From Edwardsiella ictaluri ATCC 33202 (GTDB lineage: Bacteria > Pseudomonadota > Gammaproteobacteria > Enterobacterales > Enterobacteriaceae), in NCBI RefSeq assembly GCF_000264785.1, contig NZ_AFJI01000081.1, forward strand, positions 62,001-126,000: 64,000 nt of DNA, given 5' to 3'. Position 1 is the first letter of the stretch, and the number at the start of each line of letters is the position of its first letter. The position numbers and the translations under genes are program-made. The notes below the pieces were generated by a model, which was not told the DNA's origin, did not search any database, and saw only the letters and a list, made by a program, of their open reading frames with translations. Positions 56,962 through 64,000 of this stretch are shown piece after piece.

Positions 56962-57270
56962 GAGGAGATCCTGCGAGACTGTGCGCGGGCGTGAGCTGCG
57001 CGGAAAAATCGGCGAACCTGCGGATCATAATGGACCTGACGGTAAGTGCAAGCCACGCGTGCGGCAGAAGGCGATACCGAGAGGATGCTGAGGCCGATTA
57101 TCGTGGGCAAATTCAGAACAGTGTACCTGAAATTTTGTTGAAAAAGCAGACTTGTCGCCGTGTTATTCCTGCGTATGATAACGTCACTGGAACTGGCGTC
57201 ATACGGCAGCCAATCGTTTGTATGATCACATTTTCTCTAATATTGTCGCCATTAACCAGGAAAGTATCTC
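56962..57270. other. Divergent promoter region between coaE and guaC
   Basis: This 309-base gap must hold promoters for both directions. A ribosome site CCAGGAAAG lies before guaC. The right half is richer in A and T. I could not choose a -35/-10 pair with confidence, and I see no operator-like palindrome. Confidence 0.5.
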
Positions 57271-58317
57271 ATGCGCATTGAAGAAGATCTGAAGCTGGGT
57301 TTTAAGGATGTTCTGATCCGTCCGAAGCGTTCTACGCTGAAAAGCCGCTCTGATGTTGAGCTCGCCCGCGAGTATCGCTTTAAGCACAGCGGCTGGCAGT
57401 GGTCAGGCGTTCCGCTGATCGCGGCCAACATGGATACCGTCGGCACGTTCAGCATGGCGCGGGTGCTGGCCGGTTTTGATGTGTTGACCGCCGTGCATAA
57501 GCACTACAGCGTGGAGCAGTGGCAGAGCTTTGTCTCCAGCGTCGGTGAAGAGACGCTGCGCCATGTGATGGTATCGACCGGGACCTCCGAGGCGGACTTT
57601 ATCAAGCTGCGTCAGATCCTCGCGCTCTCCCCGTCCCTGAAGTTCATCTGTATCGATGTCGCTAACGGTTATTCCGAACACTTCGTTGATTTTCTGCGCA
57701 GGGCGCGCGACGTCTGCCCAGACAAAGTGATCTGCGCCGGTAACGTGGTCACCGGTGAGATGGTGGAGGAGCTGATCCTCTCCGGCGCCGATATTGTTAA
57801 GGTGGGAATTGGCCCCGGCTCCGTGTGCACCACCCGGGTCAAGACCGGCGTTGGTTATCCACAGCTCTCTGCCGTCATTGAGTGCGCCGATGCCGCGCAC
57901 GGGCTGGGCGGGCAGATCGTGTCTGATGGCGGCTGTACCATGCCGGGCGACGTGGCCAAAGCGTTTGGCGGTGGTGCTGACTTCGTGATGCTGGGCGGCA
58001 TGCTGGCGGCTCATGCGGAGTGCGAAGGACGTATTGTCGAAGAGCAGGGGCGCAAGATGATGCTGTTCTACGGTATGAGCTCGGCCTCGGCGATGAACCG
58101 CCATGTCGGCGGCGTCGCAGACTATCGCGCGGCGGAGGGGAAGACCGTTAGCCTTCCGCTGCGTGGTCCGGTGGAAAATACCGTGCGTGATATTCTGGGC
58201 GGCCTGCGCTCTGCCTGCACTTACGTCGGGGCATCGCGTCTCAAAGAGCTGACCAAGCGTACGACTTTTATCCGGGTTGCCGAGCAGGAGAACCGTGTTT
58301 TTGGCCGGGCCGATTGA
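57271..58317 (+). CDS. guaC: GuaC, GMP reductase
   Basis: A 348-residue enzyme (E. coli 347) that converts GMP to IMP with NADPH, part of purine salvage. It begins [20 protein letters not shown]. The IMPDH/GMPR active-site loop with catalytic Cys is [18 protein letters not shown] near residues 177-194. [20 protein letters not shown] is the family region near residue 270. It ends with a perfect hairpin shared with the convergent hofC. Confidence 0.97.
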   Translation: MRIEEDLKLGFKDVLIRPKRSTLKSRSDVELAREYRFKHSGWQWSGVPLIAANMDTVGTFSMARVLAGFDVLTAVHKHYSVEQWQSFVSSVGEETLRHVMVSTGTSEADFIKLRQILALSPSLKFICIDVANGYSEHFVDFLRRARDVCPDKVICAGNVVTGEMVEELILSGADIVKVGIGPGSVCTTRVKTGVGYPQLSAVIECADAAHGLGGQIVSDGGCTMPGDVAKAFGGGADFVMLGGMLAAHAECEGRIVEEQGRKMMLFYGMSSASAMNRHVGGVADYRAAEGKTVSLPLRGPVENTVRDILGGLRSACTYVGASRLKELTKRTTFIRVAEQENRVFGRAD

Positions 58318-58347
58318 GCGCTTGCGCCGAGAGTTCTGTTCCGTATC

Positions 58348-58375
58348 AATAACGCCGGCGATCGCCGGCGTTATT
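58348..58375. terminator. Palindromic terminator shared by guaC and hofC
   Basis: A perfect 28-base palindrome with GCCGGCGATCGCCGGC at its centre and AATAAC/GTTATT ends lies between the convergent genes. It even includes the hofC stop codon. T-rich flanks are short in both directions. Confidence 0.75.
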
Positions 58376-59567
58376 GCATTACGTTGCCCAGACGCAGAAT
58401 TGGCAGGTACATGGCCAGCACCAGTAGGGCTATCAGGGTGGCGCTTATCACTAGCATAGCAGGCTCCGCCAGTGAGGCCAGCGTCTCACTGCGCCGTTGT
58501 GCGCTGTGGCGATAGAACTCTCCCAGATGGTGGCTGACGGCAGCGAGGCGCCCCGCGGCCTCACCCTGGCGGATCAGCTGTCGGCACTGGGGCGGAAAAA
58601 GATGCGGATCGCGCAGGGCCGCCGAGAGCAGCTCTCCCTGACGCAGGCGCAGCACGCCGGTGTGCAGGGCGCGGCGATAGGCTGCCAGCGGTAGAGAGCG
58701 GCGGCAGCAATTTAGCGCCGCTGGCAGCGTGATCCCGGCCTGTAGCATCAGTGACAGCATTTGAAACAACTGCGCGAGAGTGACATCGCGCAGCAGAATA
58801 CCATAGCCCGGAAGGTGCAGGGTGAGGTGCTGCAGCGCGCCCTGTAGCCGTGGGCCGCGGCGGCGCAGCGTGACCAGCGCGAGTCCGGCCAGCGGGATAC
58901 CCGCTGCCATCCGGTGCCACCCATGACGCAAGGCATCGGCCAGCGTCAGGAGTTGCTGGGTCAGCCAAGGCAGCGGCGCATCGAGCGATGCGTACAGCTG
59001 GGCAAATTGCGGCAGCAGGGTTAACAGCATGCCCAGTGCGATCAGCAGTGCGACCGACAGCAGGAACAGCGGGTAGCGTAGTGCACGCAGCAGGCGTTGG
59101 TGCAGTGCGTGCGCCTGCTGCTGCTGGCGGGCCAGCTGGCGACAGACGTCGGCCAGTGCGCCGCTTTGCTCCGCCGCCGCCAGGGTTCGACTGTACAGCG
59201 CGGGAAAAATAGCGGGCTGCCCGCGCAGCGCCTGAGAGAGTGTCAGCCCATCGGCAACCTCGCGGCTCAACTGATGGATCAGCACCCGCCACTCGGTGTG
59301 AGGGTGCCCGTTAGCCATCAGATCCAGCGCCGAGAGCAGCGGTACCCCGGCCTCCAGCAGATCGGCCAACTGGGCTATAAAGTCACTGCAGGCGCCGCCA
59401 TGCCAGCGATAGCGCAGTGGGCGACGGGCGGTGACGATAGCGAGCGGCAGAATGCCGCGCGCTGCAAGGTCGCGGCGCAGATGGCGACGACTGAGACTGA
59501 GCCGCGTTTCCATCCACCCCTTGCCATCCTGATCGATAAGCTGGCAGTGATACAGCCGGGGCTTCAC
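58371..59567 (-). CDS. hofC: HofC, type IV pilus inner-membrane platform protein (PilC family)
   Basis: A 398-residue membrane protein (E. coli HofC 400). It has two GspF domains, each with a large cytoplasmic part and hydrophobic segments (FLLSVALLIALGMLLTLLPQ near the middle, LVISATLIALLVLAMYLPIL at the end). Domain marks are FIAQLADLLEAGVPLLSALD and QLFQMLSLMLQAGITLPAAL. It is the platform on which pilin is assembled by the HofB ATPase. It overlaps hofB by 4 bases. Confidence 0.93.
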   Translation of the reverse strand: MKPRLYHCQLIDQDGKGWMETRLSLSRRHLRRDLAARGILPLAIVTARRPLRYRWHGGACSDFIAQLADLLEAGVPLLSALDLMANGHPHTEWRVLIHQLSREVADGLTLSQALRGQPAIFPALYSRTLAAAEQSGALADVCRQLARQQQQAHALHQRLLRALRYPLFLLSVALLIALGMLLTLLPQFAQLYASLDAPLPWLTQQLLTLADALRHGWHRMAAGIPLAGLALVTLRRRGPRLQGALQHLTLHLPGYGILLRDVTLAQLFQMLSLMLQAGITLPAALNCCRRSLPLAAYRRALHTGVLRLRQGELLSAALRDPHLFPPQCRQLIRQGEAAGRLAAVSHHLGEFYRHSAQRRSETLASLAEPAMLVISATLIALLVLAMYLPILRLGNVMQ

Positions 59568-60886
59568 GCCTGCGGTCCCAGCACCCGTAGAATCTCACCC
59601 CAGGAGGTCTTGCCCTGTTCGGCCAGGCGGTGGGCCGTCGTGTGCAGCGGGATCATCCCCTGCGCTTCGGCCAGCTGTTGCAGTTGGGCGCTGTCAGCGC
59701 CGCTGCGCATGGCCTGTCGTAGGGCGGGCGTCGGCGTCAGCAGCTCAAATAGGGCACGCCGGCCGCGGTAGCCGCCGCTGCAGTGGGCACACTCGCCCGG
59801 CAGCCAGCTGGGACGGGCGGCGTCGGGCTCCCGCTGGCGACAGTGGCGGCACAGGCGACGTACCAGACGCTGGGCGATGACCAGCAGCAGGCTGTCGGCC
59901 AGCAGATAGGGCGCGATACCCAGCTGTAGCAGGCGGGTCAGGGTCTGGGCCGCGCTATTAGTATGTAGGGTCGAGAGTACCAGATGCCCGGTTTGGGCGG
60001 CGTTAACGGCAATATGCGCGGTGGTTTCATCACGGATTTCCCCGATCATGATGACGTCGGGATCTTGGCGCAGCAGGGCGCGCAGTACGGTGGCGAACTG
60101 CAGCCCGGCGCGTGGGGCGATCGCGGTCTGATTGATGTTTTCCAGTGGTGTTTCAATGGGATCTTCAACGCTGCAAATATTGAGCGTCTGCGCATTCAGT
60201 CGGCGTAGTCCGGCGTAGAGGGTCGCAGTTTTTCCGCTGCCGGTCGGCCCGGTCACTAAGATCAGGCCTTGGGGCTGCGCTAATGCCTGAGCCAGCGTCT
60301 GACACTGTGCGGTACCCAGCCCCAGCCGGGCTAGGCTACGGGGCGTTTCCCGCGTGCTGACCTGGCGCAGCACCGCTTTTTCACCGTGTAGCGTCGGTAG
60401 CGTAGAGAGGCGAAAGCTGTGCGTTTGTTCGCTCAGGGGGATACACAGTTGGCCATCCTGAGGCAGGCGTCGCTCGGCGATATCCAGACCGGCCAATACC
60501 TTCAGGCGGGTCACTAAACGGATGAATTGCAGTGTGGGGTAGTCCGTCAGCGGGTGTAGTACCCCGTCGATACGCAGCCGTACTTGTCCCCGCGTCTCCA
60601 GCGGCTCCAGATGGATGTCGGAGGCGCGTCGCCGCAGCGCATGGAGCAGCAACTGTTCCAGCTGTGGGGCGGTTTGGCTCTCCTCCGTGGCGGGATACAG
60701 CGCCTCTTCCTCCTCTGACTGCCGACGGCTCAGGGGGCGCCACTGGGCATCCAGGCCGGTAGCGAAACGGATGGCTTCCAGCAGCGCGGCGGGTGCCTCG
60801 TTCAGTCCGCCGACGATAATGCTGTGCCGATCCTGATGCAGCAGACGGCAGCGATAGCGGCGGCAGAGCCGCTGGAGATCGCTCAT
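59564..60886 (-). CDS. hofB: HofB, type IV pilus assembly ATPase (PilB/GspE family)
   Basis: A 440-residue secretion ATPase (E. coli HofB 461). Walker A is VTGPTGSGKTATLYAGL, the Asp box and Walker B region is DPDVIMIGEIRDETTAHIAV, and the His box is LSTLHTNSAAQTLTRLL. A tetracysteine zinc motif is present as CRHCRQRE and CAHCSGGYRG near the C-terminus. It powers pilin addition for PpdD fibres. It sits between ppdD and hofC with 4-base overlaps on both sides. Confidence 0.93.
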   Translation of the reverse strand: MSDLQRLCRRYRCRLLHQDRHSIIVGGLNEAPAALLEAIRFATGLDAQWRPLSRRQSEEEEALYPATEESQTAPQLEQLLLHALRRRASDIHLEPLETRGQVRLRIDGVLHPLTDYPTLQFIRLVTRLKVLAGLDIAERRLPQDGQLCIPLSEQTHSFRLSTLPTLHGEKAVLRQVSTRETPRSLARLGLGTAQCQTLAQALAQPQGLILVTGPTGSGKTATLYAGLRRLNAQTLNICSVEDPIETPLENINQTAIAPRAGLQFATVLRALLRQDPDVIMIGEIRDETTAHIAVNAAQTGHLVLSTLHTNSAAQTLTRLLQLGIAPYLLADSLLLVIAQRLVRRLCRHCRQREPDAARPSWLPGECAHCSGGYRGRRALFELLTPTPALRQAMRSGADSAQLQQLAEAQGMIPLHTTAHRLAEQGKTSWGEILRVLGPQA

Positions 60887-61335
60887 GGTCTCTCTCCGCC
60901 GTCGGTTTCTCGCAGGACGCTGCGACAGGCCTCCAGCAGTGCGGTATTATTATCTTCGCTCTGGCAGCGCTGCTGCCAACGCAGGGTGCCCGCGCTGCGA
61001 TCCAGCGTTGGCGTTAGCGTCACCCGCAGGCCGGCCAGTGTTTGCTGGCCGCTCAGCGAGATAATGCCCGCATCGACACTCAGCGTGCTGACGTAGGCCG
61101 ACGGCGGAAACGCCGCCAGCCCCAGTTGCGCTTCGCTGCAGGGGGCAAGGTTGCCCTGTTCCAGCGCACACAGTTCGACCTCGGTGCGATAGGGGGTGAC
61201 CGCCTGCAGAACATCCGTCATGGCCGCTTTTTGCAGGTAGCGCTGATAGGCCGGTACGGCGATGGCGCCGAGAATGGCGATGATGGCGATTACGATCATG
61301 AGCTCCAGCAGGGTGAAGCCGTGCTGTGATGACAT
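60883..61335 (-). CDS. ppdD: PpdD, type IV major prepilin
   Basis: A 150-residue prepilin (E. coli PpdD 146). The type III signal is short: MSSQHG then FTLLELMIVIAIIAILGAIA, with cleavage between Gly6 and Phe7 and the required Glu at +5. Cysteines near 51, 61 and in the last 30 residues suit a pilin disulfide. The start at 61335 has GTGGAGGTG upstream. In E. coli nadC precedes this gene; here the next gene upstream is the divergent ampD. Confidence 0.93.
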   Translation of the reverse strand: MSSQHGFTLLELMIVIAIIAILGAIAVPAYQRYLQKAAMTDVLQAVTPYRTEVELCALEQGNLAPCSEAQLGLAAFPPSAYVSTLSVDAGIISLSGQQTLAGLRVTLTPTLDRSAGTLRWQQRCQSEDNNTALLEACRSVLRETDGGERP

Positions 61336-61582
61336 AGACACCTCCACGGGTTGCGTCTGTAAAGTGTGCCTGAGCGGGCTGCTGCCGACGAGCCGCGCTG
61401 ACGCAGGCTGCGTGCCGCGCCGCGGTTTAGCTGTATCGGTTGCTCTGGTGTCCGTCGCCGGTGCGGCGTGTGCTATAGAATGGGGCGTCGCTTTTCAGCG
61501 GCTTCTCGCGGGGATGAGGGGGCGCGAATGGCGAATCATGCTACCCTGTAGGCAGTTTGAATCGCGGGAGGTCACGTTAGTG

Positions 61583-62161
61583 ATGCAATTAGAGCAGGGA
61601 TGGCTGACGGGCGCGCGGCGCGTACCGTCACCACATTGTGATGCGCGTCCGCAGGGGGAGTTGCCCTCCCTGCTGGTGATCCACAATATCAGTCTGCCTC
61701 CGGGAAAGTTCGGTGGCCCCTATATCGACCACTTGTTCAGCGGTACGCTGGCGTGTGACGGCGATCCTTTTTTTGTCGGTTTGCAGGGGCTGCGGGTCTC
61801 TGCGCACTGCTTGATCCGGCGCGATGGGGAGATTGTCCAGTATGTGCCCTTTGAACGCCGGGCGTGGCATGCCGGCGTATCACGCTATCAAGGGCGCGAG
61901 CGCTGCAATGATTTTTCTGTGGGCATTGAGCTGGAGGGGACGGATACGCTGGCGTATACCCCGCAGCAGTATCGGGCGCTGGCACGGATCAGCGCACTGT
62001 TGATGCGTCACTATCCGATGTCACCGGCGCGGGTGACCGGCCATAGCGATATCGCTCCCGGGCGTAAAACCGATCCCGGTCCGGCGTTCCGCTGGGATGA
62101 GTACCATCGTTTACTGCGGACAGCGTTGGCCGGATCCGCGGGTACACCCGATCGTCACTGA
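61583..62161 (+). CDS. ampD: AmpD, anhydro-muropeptide amidase
   Basis: A 192-residue zinc amidase (E. coli 183). It cleaves stem peptides from 1,6-anhydro-MurNAc in the cytoplasm during wall recycling; its loss raises AmpC beta-lactamase where an ampR-ampC pair is present. Zinc ligands are expected at the His of VIHNISLPPG, the His of GHSDIAPGRK and the Asp of KTDPGPAF. VSAHCLIRRDGEIVQYVPFE and GRERCNDFSVGIELEGTDTL match E. coli. The ATG at 61583 starts MQLEQGWLTGARR after GGGAGGT; the adjacent GTG at 61580 is possible. Longer frames are rejected. Confidence 0.95.
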   Translation: MQLEQGWLTGARRVPSPHCDARPQGELPSLLVIHNISLPPGKFGGPYIDHLFSGTLACDGDPFFVGLQGLRVSAHCLIRRDGEIVQYVPFERRAWHAGVSRYQGRERCNDFSVGIELEGTDTLAYTPQQYRALARISALLMRHYPMSPARVTGHSDIAPGRKTDPGPAFRWDEYHRLLRTALAGSAGTPDRH

Positions 62162-62178
62162 AGAGAGAGCTACCGGAG

Positions 62179-63033
62179 ATGACGTTATTCTCGCTACTGC
62201 TGGTTTTGGGCTGGGAGCGGCTGTTTAAGCTGGGGGATCGCTGGCAGCTTGATCGCTGTCTTGTCCCGCTGTTTGCCCGCATAAAGCGGGTATCGCTGAC
62301 CAAAACGCTGCTGCTGCTATTGCTGTGGATGCTGCTGATCGGCGCGCTGCTCCAGGGGATTAAGGGGCTGTTTTTCGGCCTGCCGACGCTGCTGATGTGG
62401 GTGTTCATCGGGCTGCTGTGCTTTGGCGCGGGGGCTATTCGCCGCGACTATCGCGCTTATATGAAAGCGGCGCGACGAGGAGAACAGGATGCGATGACGC
62501 AGATGACGGCGGAGCTGGCGCTGATCCCGGGGCTGTCGGCCGATACGCGCCCGGAGGTCCGCCTGCGTGAGCTGCAGAGTGTGCTGGTGTGGATCAACTA
62601 TCGCTTCTATCTGGCGCCGCTGTTCTATTTTGTGATAGCCGGGCCCTACGGCCCGGTGGCGCTGGGCGGCTATGTGCTGCTGCGGGCCTATCAGACCTGG
62701 CTGAGCCGTCAGGCCGATCCGCTGATGCGCGCGCAGGCCGGGATCGATCGTCTGCTGCACTGGGTCGACTGGATCCCGGTGCGGCTGGCTGGGATTGCTT
62801 ACGCCCTGCTGGGGCACGGTGAGCGTGCGCTGCCGGCCTGGCTGGCGTCGCTGGGCGATCTGAGGAGCGGCCAGTACCAGGTACTGACGGGGCTGGCGCA
62901 GCTTTCGCTGGCACGCGATCCGCACCTGGATGGGTTAAAGACGCCGCTGGCGGCGGTGACGCTGGCGCGGCGCATTACGCTGGTGCTGATCGTGGCGGTG
63001 GCGCTGTTGACCATTTATGGCGCGCTGCTTTAG
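62179..63033 (+). CDS. ampE: AmpE, inner-membrane protein
   Basis: A 284-residue membrane protein, the same length as E. coli AmpE, 17 bases after ampD with AGAGAGA upstream of the ATG. It starts MTLFSLLLVLGWERLFKLGD and has several membrane segments (LLLLLWMLLIGALLQGI, LLMWVFIGLLCFGAGAI, TLVLIVAVALLTIYGALL). It is linked to AmpD in beta-lactamase signalling, but its biochemical role is not well defined. Confidence 0.94.
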   Translation: MTLFSLLLVLGWERLFKLGDRWQLDRCLVPLFARIKRVSLTKTLLLLLLWMLLIGALLQGIKGLFFGLPTLLMWVFIGLLCFGAGAIRRDYRAYMKAARRGEQDAMTQMTAELALIPGLSADTRPEVRLRELQSVLVWINYRFYLAPLFYFVIAGPYGPVALGGYVLLRAYQTWLSRQADPLMRAQAGIDRLLHWVDWIPVRLAGIAYALLGHGERALPAWLASLGDLRSGQYQVLTGLAQLSLARDPHLDGLKTPLAAVTLARRITLVLIVAVALLTIYGALL

Positions 63034-63061
63034 CGGGATAAGCGTCCGCGTGCGATAGGCG

Positions 63062-63097
63062 AAAAAACCGGCGCGAGAGATAGCGCCGGTTTTTTTA
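63062..63097. terminator. Bidirectional terminator between ampE and aroP
   Basis: ACCGGCGC (63067-63074) and GCGCCGGT (63083-63090) form an 8-base stem with AAAAAA on the left and TTTTTTT on the right, so it can end transcripts from both convergent genes. Confidence 0.93.
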
Positions 63098-63114
63098 TTG
63101 GGTGGCGTGGTGCG

Positions 63115-64000
63115 TTAGCCGGGGAGTCGTGCGCTGTGTTTCCGCGTACGCTGCTTAAGGGCATAGCCGACGGCCAGTACGATCAGCCATAGCGGGATCA
63201 ACAGTACTGAAATCTGGATCTCTGGGGTCAAGAGCATAATGACCAGAATGGCGGCCATAAACAGCAGGCACAGATAGTTACCCGCCGGGTACCAGAAGGC
63301 GCGAAAACGGGGAACCACGCCTTCGCGGTTTTTCTGCGCCCGAAAGCGCAGATGCGCGATGCTGATCATCGCCCAGTTGATCACCAGCGCGGAGACGACC
63401 AGCGCCATTAACAGCTCGAAGGCTTTGCCCGGCATCAGGTAGTTAATCAGTACGCATAGCAGGGTGGCCGCCGCCGAGAGGCCGATCGCCACCACCGGGA
63501 CACCGCGCCCGTCCACCTTGAGCAGCGCCTTCGGGCCATTCCCCTGCAGGGCCAAGCCGAACAGCATACGGCTGTTGCAGTAGACGCAGCTGTTGTAGAC
63601 CGACAGCGCCGCGGTCAGCACCACGATATTGAGGACGGTGGCGACCAGGTTACTGTCCAGAGCATGAAAAATCATGACAAACGGGCTGCCGCCCTCGACC
63701 ACCTTACCCCACGGGTAGAGGGAGAGCAGGATCGCCAGAGAGCCGATGTAGAAAATCAGAATGCGGTAAATGACCTGATTGGTCGCCTTGGGGATGCTGC
63801 GCTGCGGATCGTCGGCCTCCGCAGCGGTGATTCCGACCAGCTCCAGACCGCCGAAAGAGAACATGATCACCGCCATTGCCATGACCAGCCCCATGATGCC
63901 ATTGGGGAAGAATCCGCCCTGATCCCACAGGTTACTCACGGAGGCCTCGGGGCCGCCGTGCCCGCTGAACAGTAGCCAGCCGCCAAAGAGGATCATTCCG
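63115..64000 (-). CDS. aroP: AroP, aromatic amino acid permease, N-terminus beyond the window
   Basis: The C-terminal 295 residues or so of an amino acid/polyamine/organocation permease; E. coli AroP has about 457. Matching stretches include MFSFGGLELVGITAAEADDP, SIPKATNQVIYRILIFYIGS, LNIVVLTAALSVYNSCVYCN and ALVVSALVINWAMISIAHL. It imports Phe, Tyr and Trp. PheP is the nearest alternative, but the position next to ampE fits AroP. Its start and any TyrR sites lie outside the window. Confidence 0.93.
   Translation of the reverse strand, partial: GMILFGGWLLFSGHGGPEASVSNLWDQGGFFPNGIMGLVMAMAVIMFSFGGLELVGITAAEADDPQRSIPKATNQVIYRILIFYIGSLAILLSLYPWGKVVEGGSPFVMIFHALDSNLVATVLNIVVLTAALSVYNSCVYCNSRMLFGLALQGNGPKALLKVDGRGVPVVAIGLSAAATLLCVLINYLMPGKAFELLMALVVSALVINWAMISIAHLRFRAQKNREGVVPRFRAFWYPAGNYLCLLFMAAILVIMLLTPEIQISVLLIPLWLIVLAVGYALKQRTRKHSARLPG

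Noticed and set aside
61262-61582. 107-codon N-terminal extension of ampD
   Set aside because: It starts antisense inside ppdD and has low complexity; AmpD alignment begins at 61583.

Overview
This is a chromosomal stretch of a gamma-proteobacterium of the order Enterobacterales. Nearly every protein aligns from memory with its Escherichia coli counterpart, and the gene order largely follows the E. coli 1.5-2.6 minute region: rapA, polB, thiBPQ, sgrR/sgrS, leuABCD, leuO, ilvIH, cra, the mraZ-to-lpxC cell-wall and division cluster, secM-secA, mutT, yacG-zapD-coaE, guaC, hofC-hofB-ppdD, ampDE, aroP. The DNA is GC-rich by eye and differs in detail from Escherichia. A Hafniaceae/Edwardsiella-like host would fit, but that is inference. 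No rRNA, tRNA, CRISPR array, insertion sequence or prophage is visible.

Layout. 1-10.2 kb: rapA (cut by the left edge), polB, the thiamine transporter thiBPQ behind a TPP riboswitch, and the sugar-phosphate-stress regulator sgrR with a short divergent sgrS RNA that has no room for sgrT. 10.3-19.9 kb is the accessory part. A DASS-family anion transporter sits behind a strongly folded leader. It is followed by a frameshifted ABC exporter, a Fur-type site, a hydroxamate-siderophore importer (fhuC-fhuD-fhuB-like) and a frameshifted TonB-dependent receptor. 19.96-30.9 kb: leucine biosynthesis with an attenuator and leader peptide, leuO behind AT-rich DNA, a long-chain acyl-CoA ligase-like gene, and ilvIH. 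31-50.9 kb: cra, a long AT-rich gap, then the almost uninterrupted dcw cluster (mraZ to ftsZ) and lpxC, with many stop/start overlaps. 50.9-64 kb: a dciA-like gene inserted in reverse between lpxC and secM, then secA, mutT, the yacG-zapD-coaE unit, guaC, type IV pilus genes, ampDE and the C-terminal part of aroP.

How the genes work together. Most of the window is housekeeping: branched-chain amino acid synthesis, lipid II synthesis and septum assembly, lipid A commitment and Sec export. The siderophore block forms a complete import route (receptor, binding protein, fused permease, ATPase), but the receptor needs one extra base to be read through and the adjacent exporter is also broken.

Items most worth checking: (1) ddlB keeps its frame but has lost residues in two loops that are conserved in D-Ala-D-Ala ligases. 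(2) The TonB receptor is shifted at a run of seven G. (3) A 121-base nested-stem element lies just before the DASS gene. (4) SecM has a changed arrest motif. (5) A dciA-like helicase-loader gene is present. (6) nadC is missing between ppdD and ampD. (7) About 830 bases of unexplained AT-rich DNA precede the mra promoter.
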